Assembly (NCBI GenBank): GCA_021736135.1
Contig: JAIPGO010000002.1
Span: 1 to 64,000, forward strand
Source: Candidatus Cloacimonadota bacterium
Lineage (GTDB): Bacteria; Cloacimonadota; Cloacimonadia; Cloacimonadales; TCS61
Length of the DNA: 64,000 nt
Direction: 5' to 3'
The first letter of the stretch is position 1. Each line of letters begins with the position of its first letter. Shown here in pieces: positions 45,867 to 54,566 of the stretch. A program made the position numbers and the translations under genes. A model generated the notes under the pieces. It was given only the letters and a program-made list of their open reading frames with translations. It did not search any database and was not told where the DNA came from.

Positions 45867-47549
45867 TTATCTCAGCGCTTCTTTCACCTGCTGATAAAGC
45901 TGCAGATTAGTGAAATGACGGCTGCGCAACGCTCCGGAGGGACAACTGCCCACGCAGTTTCCACAACCGCGGCAGATCGCTTCATTGACCACGGAAATCC
46001 CGCGTTCGTTATCAAAATATATTGCCCCGTAAGCACATACGTCCAGGCAGGTTTTACAGCCCGTGCAATATGCTTCCAGGATTTCCGATACTTTCACTTC
46101 CGGAATGATCTTTTCCCCGGGTATCAGTTGGGTTAATATTTTCCCGCCTGCTGCCTGTGCCTGGATCATAGCCTCACTGATATCGCAGGGTCCGCGACTC
46201 GCTCCGGCTATAAATATACCGTCTGTTTTCGTGGATACGGGATTGATCTTAATATGCGCTTCCTGGAAAAACCCCGTTTCATGCAGATCGATGCTGGTTA
46301 AAGCTGACAGAGCTTCATTGCTCGCTGTCGCTTTCATTGCCGGGGCAATTATTACCATATCCGGTGCAATTTCTTTTTTCTCACCCGCCATATTTACATA
46401 TTCAATCTTATTGCCATCCAATGCCACTTCCTGCACCCGGCAAAACTGCATCCCCTTTTCTTTAAATGATTCGAAATAAGCCTGGTCTTCCGTATGCGGC
46501 TGGCAAAGATCCTGATGCAGGTCTATGATCTCAATTCCCGGCACCTGCTTCAGCAGATATCCGGCTGTTTTTAATAAATAATTACAGCAGACCTGAGAAC
46601 AGTAACCCGCCTCTTTTCTGCCCACACAATGGATCAAGGCTGCTGAGCGGGGCTTTTCTCCTGACCTTAAGGTGATCTTGCCCTGACTGGTCAGCATTTC
46701 TTCTATTTCCAATCCCGTAAATACGTTATCCGCGTCAGTATATTTGAAATTATCAAGTTCCCGGGCATCCATTAATTCATAACCGTTCGCCAGAATTACT
46801 GCTCCTGCCAGAAGATCTGTTGTATCCCCGGTCTGATTCTGTTTCAGCACGATCTCAAAATTACCCAGAAATCCCACGATCTTCTCTAATTCTGTATTTC
46901 TAAAAATCCTGATATACTGGTTATTTTCCACTTCTTTGATTTTATTTTTCAGGTCGGCAATATCACTCTGATGTGGTAAAAATTCACTGAATAAGGCTGC
47001 TTTGCCCCCGAGAATACTCGTCTTTTCGATTAAATAAACATTACGGCTTTTCCCTGCCAGAACCAGGGCTGCCGTTAACCCGGCCATGCCTCCGCCTATG
47101 ATCAAAACATCAGGATTGCTTTCCAGTTGTTTTTCAAATAACGGCTCCTGGTAAAGCACTCTGTCTATGCCGCCTCGAATATATTGTATTGCTTTATCCG
47201 TGGCTTTTTCCTTGTCCGGTATTATCCAGGCGCATTGCTCTCTAATATTCACTATCGTGTACATATAAGGATTAAGCTGTGTTTTTTTGCAGACATTGAT
47301 GAAGGTGGTGTCATGATCGCGCGGGGAACAGGCAGCGCATACCAGATGCGTAAGTTCGTTATTTTTTATCTCTTCTTCCAGAAAGGCTTTCCCACCCACG
47401 GAACAGAGAAGTTTATGCGGTTTAACTATCAGTTCTTTATCACTGAATTCTTCCAGGTTTGATATCTCTGCGATGATCCGGTCAATATCAACTCTACCGG
47501 AAATATTAGGCCCACATTCGCATACGTAAATTCCTATCTTATCACTCAT
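45867..47549 (-). CDS. HdrA C-terminal-half protein (split HdrA)
   Basis: A 560-residue protein that starts with the second-module signature VCECGPNISGRVDI and CSPRDHDTTFIN, followed by an FAD site (IIGGGMAGLTAALV), LIHCVGRKEAGYC, and C-terminal clusters CTGCKTCLDVC and CRGCGNCVGSCPSGAL. It aligns with the second half of the 1013-residue HdrA. The first half is the separate gene just upstream (gap 9 bases). Confidence 0.9.
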   Translation of the reverse strand: MSDKIGIYVCECGPNISGRVDIDRIIAEISNLEEFSDKELIVKPHKLLCSVGGKAFLEEEIKNNELTHLVCAACSPRDHDTTFINVCKKTQLNPYMYTIVNIREQCAWIIPDKEKATDKAIQYIRGGIDRVLYQEPLFEKQLESNPDVLIIGGGMAGLTAALVLAGKSRNVYLIEKTSILGGKAALFSEFLPHQSDIADLKNKIKEVENNQYIRIFRNTELEKIVGFLGNFEIVLKQNQTGDTTDLLAGAVILANGYELMDARELDNFKYTDADNVFTGLEIEEMLTSQGKITLRSGEKPRSAALIHCVGRKEAGYCSQVCCNYLLKTAGYLLKQVPGIEIIDLHQDLCQPHTEDQAYFESFKEKGMQFCRVQEVALDGNKIEYVNMAGEKKEIAPDMVIIAPAMKATASNEALSALTSIDLHETGFFQEAHIKINPVSTKTDGIFIAGASRGPCDISEAMIQAQAAGGKILTQLIPGEKIIPEVKVSEILEAYCTGCKTCLDVCAYGAIYFDNERGISVVNEAICRGCGNCVGSCPSGALRSRHFTNLQLYQQVKEALR

Positions 47550-47558
47550 TTCTCCACC

Positions 47559-48839
47559 TTAATCCTGCAGAAATCTCAAAATCTGTCCAACCGCTGCTTC
47601 GCTTTGCAGCACGGATGACTGGATATCACGCGGTCCCGTTGCACAACCCGCCACATAAATTCCGTCCCTGGTCGTATTCACTGATCCGGTTTCCGCTTTT
47701 ACAAAACCGTATTTATCGCGCTCAATTTCCAATAGTTCAGTCAGATCTTCCAGCCCTGCCGGCGGCGTTATTGCTACAGCCAATATAGCCATATCAACGA
47801 GCAATTCTTTGTGCTGATTACCGGCATCAGGATATTTGATCTTTAATTTATCGCTTTCTTCACTGATTTCCAGTTTTTCCAGGTCTGCTGAAAACAGGTA
47901 TTCGGCTTTCTCTTTTCTGGTTTCATAATTTAATTTCTGATACGCTTTATCCGGAAAACAAAGATCACCATATATATCAAATATCTTCACTCCCGGTACT
48001 TTTTCCGTCAGAAAATGCGCATATCTGGATGGATATGAACAGCACACGTTTGAGCAATAGCCCACTTCCTTTCTGCCGGCACAATGGATGATCGCTATTT
48101 TTTCGGGAATTCTTTCACCGTCACGCATCTTGATAACGCCTTCGGTTGGTCCGTTTGATGCCAGCAGACGCTCAATTTCATAAGCAGTATAAACTCCCGC
48201 AAATTTTCCATATCCCAGATTTTTAATAATTCTGGCATCAAGTGTGGAAAATCCCGTTGCCACGATAATTGCCGCAAAATTCTCTTCCAGAAGTTCATCC
48301 TTTTCACTGAAATCTATCGCTCCAAATATACACGTCTCAGCACAAAGATTGCATTCCTCACTGCCATTCAACCGCAAGCATAAAGAAGGATCGATCACCG
48401 GAACGTTTGGCAGCGAACCGGCACATTCCACATAAATCGCTTTTTTCTCCACCAGTCCCTGTTCCCAGAAATTCGGCTGACTAACCGGGCATACCGGATA
48501 ACACATCCCGCAGCCCAGACAGGCGGCAATATTTACATATCTGGCTTTCTTCGTCAGGGATACGCCAAAATTTCCCGCTTTGCCAATAACTTTTTCCACT
48601 TTGCTGACCGTTAATACAGTGATATTCTTATCCTGAAGTATTAACTGCTGAATTGGCGCTACCAGACACGTCGAACAATCCATATTCGGAAACGATTCTC
48701 CCGTTTTGATCACATTTCCGCCAATCAAGGGCAATCGTTCTACAAGATATACTTTTTTCCCGGCTTTCGATAACATCAAGCTCGCTTCCATGCCTGCTAT
48801 GCCGGAACCGATTACCAGAATTTTATCTGATGGATTCAT
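47559..48839 (-). CDS. HdrA N-terminal-half protein (split HdrA, QmoA-like)
   Basis: A 426-residue flavoprotein with VIGSGIAGMEASLM, MDCSTCLVAPIQQL (the HdrA cysteine signature), clusters CLGCGMCYPVCPV and CNLCAETCIFGAI, and IIHCAGRKEVGYCSNVCC. It corresponds to the first half of HdrA and also resembles QmoA. Co-expressed with the second-half gene, it should form one heteromeric HdrA. Confidence 0.9.
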   Translation of the reverse strand: MNPSDKILVIGSGIAGMEASLMLSKAGKKVYLVERLPLIGGNVIKTGESFPNMDCSTCLVAPIQQLILQDKNITVLTVSKVEKVIGKAGNFGVSLTKKARYVNIAACLGCGMCYPVCPVSQPNFWEQGLVEKKAIYVECAGSLPNVPVIDPSLCLRLNGSEECNLCAETCIFGAIDFSEKDELLEENFAAIIVATGFSTLDARIIKNLGYGKFAGVYTAYEIERLLASNGPTEGVIKMRDGERIPEKIAIIHCAGRKEVGYCSNVCCSYPSRYAHFLTEKVPGVKIFDIYGDLCFPDKAYQKLNYETRKEKAEYLFSADLEKLEISEESDKLKIKYPDAGNQHKELLVDMAILAVAITPPAGLEDLTELLEIERDKYGFVKAETGSVNTTRDGIYVAGCATGPRDIQSSVLQSEAAVGQILRFLQD

Positions 48840-48873
48840 TAAGCTTTCCTTGTTATATTTGTTAAGTTTCTAA

Positions 48874-49302
48874 TTAAAATCTTAAATCACTATTTATCGG
48901 ATTAGGTCCCAGTTTTCTGATCTTTTCGGAAAATTCATTGACGATCTCAATATAGCGCTTGCCCTCAGATGCCGATACCCAGGAAAGCTGGATTCGTTCC
49001 GGCTCGATCTGCAGTGTGGACATAACCTTTTTTAACAATGCCACCCGGCGTCTTGCATAATAATTACCAACCTGGTAATGACAATCGCCCGGATGTCAGC
49101 CGGCTACCAGTATGCCGTCTGCCCCATTGAAATAGGTGGTCAATAATAAATTATGGTCAATACGGCTGGAACACATCACCCGCACCACATTCAATGATGC
49201 CGATATTTCCTTTTTCGATGCCCCGGCCATGTCCGCTGCTGCATAAGTGCACCAGTTACACAAAAAACCCACTATCCGTGGTTGAAATTCTCGCTCTTCC
49301 AT
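48874..49302 (-). CDS. MvhD/FlxD-family selenoprotein (in-frame UGA), copy 3
   Basis: A 142-residue protein with UGA at 49096-49098 as Sec69 in VAG-Sec-HPGDCHYQVGNY. LCNWCTYAAADMAG and MCSSRIDH carry the other conserved cysteines. SECIS-like hairpin at 49063-49079. It precedes the split HdrA genes, so each HdrA in the block has its own Sec-MvhD partner nearby. Confidence 0.93.
49063..49079 (-). promoter_or_regulatory. SECIS-like hairpin in mvhD copy 3
   Basis: AUUACC-AGGUU-GGUAAU, starting 17 nucleotides after the UGA, identical to that in copy 2. Confidence 0.82.
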
Positions 49303-49382
49303 TAAACCTCTATATTTATTTCTATTTTTTTTAAAATTTCTATATGCGTATTCGGGAAACCCCGAATACGCATATTTCCGAT

Positions 49383-49607
49383 CTAAAACTGGATCTGAGC
49401 AGAATGTGTGCCCGTGCCATCATCTGCGCAAAACATTAATGTCTTGCCAGTACGATTACACCAGGCTTGAATATCTGTCGGGAATGACGGACAATCTGCT
49501 ACTACTTCCAGAATATCACCTTCTTCCATATTTGGAATAAAAGCAACTACTTTCAAAATCGGTTGCGGGCACTTTAACCCGACGCAATTTAATGTCTTTA
49601 CGGCCAT
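49383..49607 (-). CDS. TusA-family sulfur carrier protein (copy 1)
   Basis: A 74-residue TusA/SirA-like protein. The N-terminal LNCVGLKCPQPILKV has the conserved CPxP sulfur-carrying cysteine. It also has extra cysteines (ADCPSFP, AWCNRTG, MFCADDG). It is first in its transcription unit, directly behind a promoter, and is followed by mvhD copy 3 and the split HdrA, which suggests that the Hdr-like complex acts on TusA-bound persulfide. Confidence 0.93.
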   Translation of the reverse strand: MAVKTLNCVGLKCPQPILKVVAFIPNMEEGDILEVVADCPSFPTDIQAWCNRTGKTLMFCADDGTGTHSAQIQF

Positions 49608-49875
49608 GTTTCCTCCGGTTATTTTTTTGGGAAAGCTATTTTTAAATCAGATCTATGATACTTAAATAAGTATTCATAATCAATAATTTCTATTATCCAA
49701 TTCATTTTAAAACTATCCTGTATCTTTCCAATATTATCATTCTTTTTCACTTACTTTCCTTTCTTAAAACAGAAATCAGTATTTTATTATCTGTCAAGAA
49801 TAAATTTTCCACTGAGATAATTTCTGAGTGCTCCATGACACCCCTTAAATTCGTTCACAATTCATTTTAACTGTA
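49608..49875. other. Promoter-containing gap between FrhB-like and tusA
   Basis: About 270 bases, AT-rich, containing the shared promoter motif at 49792-49830. No gene seen. Confidence 0.5.
49792..49830 (-). promoter_or_regulatory. Promoter/operator upstream of the tusA-mvhD-hdr unit
   Basis: On the minus strand AAATTTATTC precedes TTGACA (49792-49797). The 16 bases TGTCAAGAATAAATTT (plus strand) are identical to those at 56656-56671 upstream of the DsrE-like gene, and the next 20 bases are partly similar. Shared regulation is likely. Confidence 0.55.
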
Positions 49876-50988
49876 TCAAGTCTTTTGTTGGGAGCGTTGA
49901 TATTTTTTTTCGGCAAAATCATGTATTAATGTTTGTATTTTCTTGTTATCTGCACCGTCTTGAAAAAGGAATCCACCTCCTGAGTTTTCGATATAGCCTT
50001 GATTAAGTGCTCCTGAATATACTTCTCTGCCAATCGTGCTTCTTACCACAATCGTTGTATAACCATCATCTGAACCTAATCCTCCCGCCGATATGTCTGA
50101 ATAGTCGTTGGAAAAATCTGAGCAGGAAAGACATGCCGGCCGCGCGATTTGTGCTATTTCCGCTAATGGTATATTGATTGTTATTCCTGATTTCATTTGC
50201 AGGATAAGTTTTTCTTTGATATTAACTTTTTCAATATCTTCAATATTGATGCTGTGTTTGGCTGCAAAATCACGCTTCAACAGATCTTCAAGCGTAAAAC
50301 ACTGCATACAAAAAAGACCTATTGTGAATATTATCAAATCTGACGGAACAATATTTAACTCCTGCATTTTCCGGATAGTATTAATTTGACAGGGAGTTCC
50401 AACCATTGCCAGTTTCTTGACATTTCGATCTTTGGTAGTTATTTTATTGATTACGCTTATCACCTGATACTTAGATGCATAGATGTCGCCCAGTTTATCA
50501 AGATGAAATGCTTCAGTAAAAAAAGAACCGGCAGCATTAATGACATCTTCTCGATTATATGCTATTGTCGGAGTGCGTACGCCTTGATCATTATGGGAAA
50601 CTATTGCGCCATCTATTATATGATTATCAAGCATATAAGTCAATAATGAACTCACAACGCCGCCATCCGTTGCAGCAGCCAGGATATTAGCATCAGTTGA
50701 TCGTGATGAAAATATTTTTTCCCAGTTGCCTTGAGGATATTTCCACTTGTGTGTAAATTTTATTTCCTCATCAAGTATTCCTGTCTGGGGACAAAGAAGA
50801 TAACATAATCCCCCTTCCAGACATTTACTTTGATCAGCAAATCTCGGGTATCCATCTTCCCCAAACTCAAGAGCCCCTAAATTGTTTGCACTGCAAAATG
50901 ACACACATCCACCACAGCGAGTACACAATTCAGTCTTGATTATTTCATTGTATAAACCCTCAAAGCTTAATGATCTTCCTGATAACAT
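49876..50988 (-). CDS. FrhB-family coenzyme F420/flavin-type Fe-S oxidoreductase
   Basis: A 370-residue protein. Two N-terminal [4Fe-4S] motifs (CTRCGGCVSFCSANN and CLEGGLCYLLCPQ) precede an FrhB N- and C-domain pair with MVGTPCQINTIRKM and the DFSNDYSDISAGGLGSDDGYT segment (parts: CLSCSDFSND, SAGGLGSDDG). The family uses FAD to move two electrons between ferredoxin and F420 or other acceptors. GGGAGGATAG just before ATG at 50988 fixes the start, although a longer frame exists. It ends in UGA, showing that UGA still works as a stop here. Confidence 0.88.
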   Translation of the reverse strand: MLSGRSLSFEGLYNEIIKTELCTRCGGCVSFCSANNLGALEFGEDGYPRFADQSKCLEGGLCYLLCPQTGILDEEIKFTHKWKYPQGNWEKIFSSRSTDANILAAATDGGVVSSLLTYMLDNHIIDGAIVSHNDQGVRTPTIAYNREDVINAAGSFFTEAFHLDKLGDIYASKYQVISVINKITTKDRNVKKLAMVGTPCQINTIRKMQELNIVPSDLIIFTIGLFCMQCFTLEDLLKRDFAAKHSINIEDIEKVNIKEKLILQMKSGITINIPLAEIAQIARPACLSCSDFSNDYSDISAGGLGSDDGYTTIVVRSTIGREVYSGALNQGYIENSGGGFLFQDGADNKKIQTLIHDFAEKKYQRSQQKT

Positions 50989-51013
50989 TCTATCCTCCCA
51001 GTAAATGGAAAAA

Positions 51014-51037
51014 TCAGGGAGTGGATACACTCCCTGA
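51014..51037 (-). terminator. Terminator after the exported rhodanese
   Basis: A 10-bp perfect stem (TCAGGGAGTG/CACTCCCTGA, loop GATA) followed on the minus strand by TTTTTCC. It separates the envelope sulfur genes from the FrhB-like gene. Confidence 0.8.
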
Positions 51038-51047
51038 TCTCAAATAT

Positions 51048-51899
51048 CTATTCCACCAAATTAGAACTATCAGAATCCCATTCGTAAAATGCTCCGTCAT
51101 ATACCCGAACTTGCGGATAATCCAGCAGAGAGGTCAGTGCTACATATACTATACCGGCTCTCACACTAGTGGCACAATAAAGAATGATTTCCTTGTCGCT
51201 GGTGATATTGGCGGATTTCAGCAGAGCAGCGATTTCTTCTTTGGATTTCAGGGTTTCATCTTCATTTAATAACTGCACATAATTAAAATTGATGGCTCCC
51301 GGAATGTGCCCTTTTCTCTTCAACTTTTCATCTTCGTTTTTTCCCATAAATTCTTCCGGACTGCGCACATCCACAAGCAAAACACCCTTGTCAGCAAGAT
51401 GTGATCTCACATAATCCATGGAAGCGTAAATATTCTCATTTACTGAAGCATTAAAAGTAACAGGAGCGACTTCTGTAGCTTTTGCTGTTACTGGTTTGCG
51501 TGCTTTCATCCAGCTTTTAATGTGACCGTCGAGAATGCTCATATCTTTAGCGCCCATATATTTCAAAATCCAGTATAACCTTCCGGCAGCCTTATTAGAG
51601 CCATCATCATAGATCACGATCTTGCTGTCTGCAGAAATCCCTGTCTCGCCCAGTATTTTAGCTATCTCGGCTACTGGTTTAAGCATTGCTTCCACACCTT
51701 CTGCCGCATACAGGTCATTGGGGTATAAATTTATTGCGCCAGTTATATGTTTGCTGGCATAATCTGAAGGATTACGCGCAGAAACAACCACCACATTTTC
51801 GCTCTTCATCATGTCTGCCAGTTCTTTTGCGGTGACAACACCCGCAAAAACCTGGATGCTGATCAGAAGAACAATTATTAATAATATGAGTCTCTTCAT
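51048..51899 (-). CDS. Exported SseA-like thiosulfate sulfurtransferase (tandem rhodanese)
   Basis: A 283-residue protein with signal peptide MKRLILLIIVLLISIQVFAG and two rhodanese domains. The first (about 25-140) lacks the active cysteine; the second carries YCATSVRAG with the persulfide-forming Cys. Such SseA-type enzymes move sulfur from thiosulfate or polysulfide to thiols. It is periplasmic by signal. It is the last gene of the porin/rhodanese unit before the terminator. Confidence 0.92.
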   Translation of the reverse strand: MKRLILLIIVLLISIQVFAGVVTAKELADMMKSENVVVVSARNPSDYASKHITGAINLYPNDLYAAEGVEAMLKPVAEIAKILGETGISADSKIVIYDDGSNKAAGRLYWILKYMGAKDMSILDGHIKSWMKARKPVTAKATEVAPVTFNASVNENIYASMDYVRSHLADKGVLLVDVRSPEEFMGKNEDEKLKRKGHIPGAINFNYVQLLNEDETLKSKEEIAALLKSANITSDKEIILYCATSVRAGIVYVALTSLLDYPQVRVYDGAFYEWDSDSSNLVE

Positions 51900-51914
51900 A
51901 TCGAACTCCTCTCG

Positions 51915-52964
51915 TTAAAATTTTACCTGCAACTGCATCAATATCTCGTCATTGGCTTCTTCCCAATCTTCTTCTGCCTTGTAGAGATAGTTCAACTGCA
52001 AGCGCGTCCAGTCGTTGAAGTAATAGTTGATGCCAAAGGTTGTTGTTTTGTGCAAAGCTAAAACACTGGAACTGCTTTCTTTATCCGTGTCAGGATCATA
52101 CTGTTCATATTTTACTATCGGTTGTAAATTCCAGGGTGTCATATACATAAGTTGTGCCCAGAAACCGGCATAATTAGCTGAACCGAGGACCACCTCGGGA
52201 GCATCCCCTCAGTCTCCGCCGCCTTTCAGATGTGATCCGATATCTTCTGCCACGATGTATTCACCTTGAAACAGAAAATCATTGTATGTCAGTTCCAGGT
52301 CGAAAGCCGTTCTGGTCTTCTCATCTTCTTCTTCTATAGTAGGATCAGGTGATAATGACGTTCCAGTTTTGTAGCTTACTCCCAGATTTACATATTCAAT
52401 CGGACTTACAACAACTCTTCCGGCAAAGGTCTTGTTTTCATTATCATCCAGACTTTCTCTGCCGGTTCCATTCATGAAGGCAAATGAATATTTTACCAGA
52501 TCATTATAATTACCGGTAAACATTATACCGCGATCTCTATCAGGACTTGCCAGCACATTGACTACTTCAGAACGTTTTACTGTATAAAGTCCCTGACAAG
52601 GCGTATTCAGTTCCAGACTGAAAGGTGATTTGAATTGTCCCAAAGATAAACTTACATAAGGTGAAAAACGTGAATAAGTGATAAATCCATCTAATAAATA
52701 GGGTGCTCCTTCTTTATTGGGACTGAATTCAAACATGATATAATAGCTGAAATCATAAGGAATATTTCCCACCAGACCCATACGCGCACGGTTAAATGTA
52801 AAAGTGTTTGTGTCTTCATTCTCGCCAAACTGGTATTCATACTGTGCCTGCAAATAACCGACCACATTCACGCCTTCATCTGAGGAAGCACTCATGCAGC
52901 CCTGACCATAAACCAGGCTCGCTATCGTAAAAAGAAACATTAAGAATAATATTCTATATTTCAT
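51915..52964 (-). CDS. Porin O/P-like outer-membrane protein with in-frame UGA (candidate selenoprotein)
   Basis: Reading through UGA at 52209-52211 gives one continuous 349-residue barrel: signal peptide, then NVVGYLQAQYEYQF, GQFKSPFSLE and further strands typical of phosphate-selective porin O/P-like proteins, ending QLNYLYKAEEDWEE..LQVKF with the barrel-terminal Phe. The UGA codon (residue 252) falls in a glycine-rich loop, GGGD-Sec-GDAPEVV, between strands. A hairpin CCGAGG-UGGU-CCUCGG starts 11 bases after the UGA with its loop 17-20 bases downstream and G at loop position 2, within bacterial SECIS rules. The frame on both sides is intact, against decay. A nonsense mutation or sequencing error remains possible. 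I know of no described Sec porin. Confidence 0.75.
52183..52198 (-). promoter_or_regulatory. SECIS-like hairpin after the porin UGA
   Basis: CCGAGG-UGGU-CCUCGG, perfect 6-bp stem; an outer GCU/AGC pair set can extend it. Loop begins 17 nucleotides after the UGA. Confidence 0.65.
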
Positions 52965-53032
52965 AATTTCTCCTTCTAACCTTTCAAATGGGGTCAAGGC
53001 TTTGTTGCCCTGACCCATATTGAATTAACTGA

Positions 53033-53998
53033 TTATGGTGTTGTGACGTATGGAAAATCCGCAGAACCATGCCACTGTTTGTCAGATGCCAGATTGTCAT
53101 AGATCATACTATTTACACCAAATCTCAAACTTGCGGCATCATAACCAAGCACTGTAAGATAAGCGGAAACCACTGATGAGGTCATACTTGTCCAGCAATA
53201 GGTTACGATTTGTTTGTCAGGATCAAGTTTTGAAAGTTCAAGAGGTTTGATGCGATGTGCACCCGCGATATTTCCATAAGTCTCCACATCTGAGGCATTC
53301 CAGAAATTGTTGATGAAGAAATTCTCCGGCACTTCCAGAACTCCAGCTCCCTCATTAATAGCTTTAACGCCTTTAAATCCGCCAGCAAGCATCGCGGCAA
53401 CTCTTTCTGCCAGAATCTCCGCTCCTGTTTCACCTGTAACATCCAGTTCCGGATAGCCATAAGTCATATCTTCTGCAATACTGCCTGGTGCCGCTACCCA
53501 GTTGTCAGTTTCTATTGTTGCAGTATTAGCTGACCACATATCAAAATCAGTATGCCAGCCGCTCATTCCATATTTTAATACCCTGGCATCATAACCGCTT
53601 AAACGCAATGCCATAGCGTTAAATCCGGCTGACTGTCCGGTCCAGCAGACAACAATTATTGGTTTGCCATCTGAGGCTGCAGCATCAGCTATAATTGTTG
53701 CTGAAGAAGTCAATACGGCACCTTCAATATGACCATCATCATAATCAGGAATACCATTTGCAGGTTTATAGTCACCACTACGCAGATCCATCACATAATA
53801 ATCAGCAATATTTGCATAAAGTGTTGAATCTGGAGCCACTATCCAACTGGTGAGAAGCTCATCAATAGTCATACCATTGCTGTTCATATAGTTGATCAGC
53901 AATTCAAAGTTGCTTTCACTGTTTTCATCCTTTGAACAGCTAAAAATCATCATTAACGGAATTAGGGCAATTAACAAAAACCTAATACTCTTTTTCAT
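53033..53998 (-). CDS. Tandem rhodanese lipoprotein
   Basis: A 321-residue lipoprotein with lipobox IFSC (about residue 20) and two rhodanese domains, each with an active-site-like cysteine: VVCWTGQSAGF and VTYCWTSMTSS. Both domains thus look catalytically capable, unlike the SseA neighbour. Membrane anchoring puts it in the periplasm or on the outer membrane next to the porin. ATG at 53998 has AAAGGAGA upstream. Confidence 0.9.
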   Translation of the reverse strand: MKKSIRFLLIALIPLMMIFSCSKDENSESNFELLINYMNSNGMTIDELLTSWIVAPDSTLYANIADYYVMDLRSGDYKPANGIPDYDDGHIEGAVLTSSATIIADAAASDGKPIIVVCWTGQSAGFNAMALRLSGYDARVLKYGMSGWHTDFDMWSANTATIETDNWVAAPGSIAEDMTYGYPELDVTGETGAEILAERVAAMLAGGFKGVKAINEGAGVLEVPENFFINNFWNASDVETYGNIAGAHRIKPLELSKLDPDKQIVTYCWTSMTSSVVSAYLTVLGYDAASLRFGVNSMIYDNLASDKQWHGSADFPYVTTP

Positions 53999-54014
53999 AC
54001 TTTTCTCCTTTTTA

Positions 54015-54554
54015 TTATCCACAGCCACCTGAGCTTTTTACAGCTTCTTCTTCAGGTGCATTCGGATCTAACCATTTTCTATATCCGCCTTTCAGGCTTT
54101 TCACATTTTTGTATCCGAGTTGTTTCAAGGCAAAGGCTGCTAAAGTACTGCGATCACCAGCCTGGCAGTAAAGAACTATTTCTTCGTTTTTAGTCGGCAT
54201 TTCCAGCCATAATTCATCATCCCAGTAATCCTGGCTGTCGATCTTAAATTCCAGTATGCCGCGCGGGATGTTCACCGTAAACGTTTCAGCATAAGGATAT
54301 TCGCCTTCTTCATCAGGTTCATTGATATAGCCTTCCGCATATTCACCCGGTTCTCTTACATCAATTAATACACGCAGTTTTCCCTGCTCCATCATCGCCA
54401 TCAGATCATCACGGCTGATTTCTGTTATATCAGATTTTACTTCATTTGCCAGAGCTTTACCATTGGCAAAATATCCGCCTTCCGAAAATCCTTGTCCACA
54501 GCCGGCAATTAAGAGAAGGAGAACAAGTGGTATCAATATTATTAGTTTTTTCAT
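54015..54554 (-). CDS. Rhodanese lipoprotein with GGCG tail
   Basis: A 179-residue lipoprotein (lipobox LIAGC) with one rhodanese domain, active-site loop LYCQAGDRSTLAA. The C-terminus is SSGGCG, a free cysteine in a glycine tail much like mobile cysteine tails of sulfur relay proteins. It ends 17 bases before the tandem rhodanese and follows YeeE in the same operon. Confidence 0.9.
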   Translation of the reverse strand: MKKLIILIPLVLLLLIAGCGQGFSEGGYFANGKALANEVKSDITEISRDDLMAMMEQGKLRVLIDVREPGEYAEGYINEPDEEGEYPYAETFTVNIPRGILEFKIDSQDYWDDELWLEMPTKNEEIVLYCQAGDRSTLAAFALKQLGYKNVKSLKGGYRKWLDPNAPEEEAVKSSGGCG

Positions 54555-54566
54555 TGTTTCCTCCCT

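Noticed and set aside
51915..52193. Separate small gene for the C-terminal part of the porin
   Set aside because: Its only start is a GTG within the barrel, with no ribosome binding site; the peptide is the in-frame continuation of the porin.
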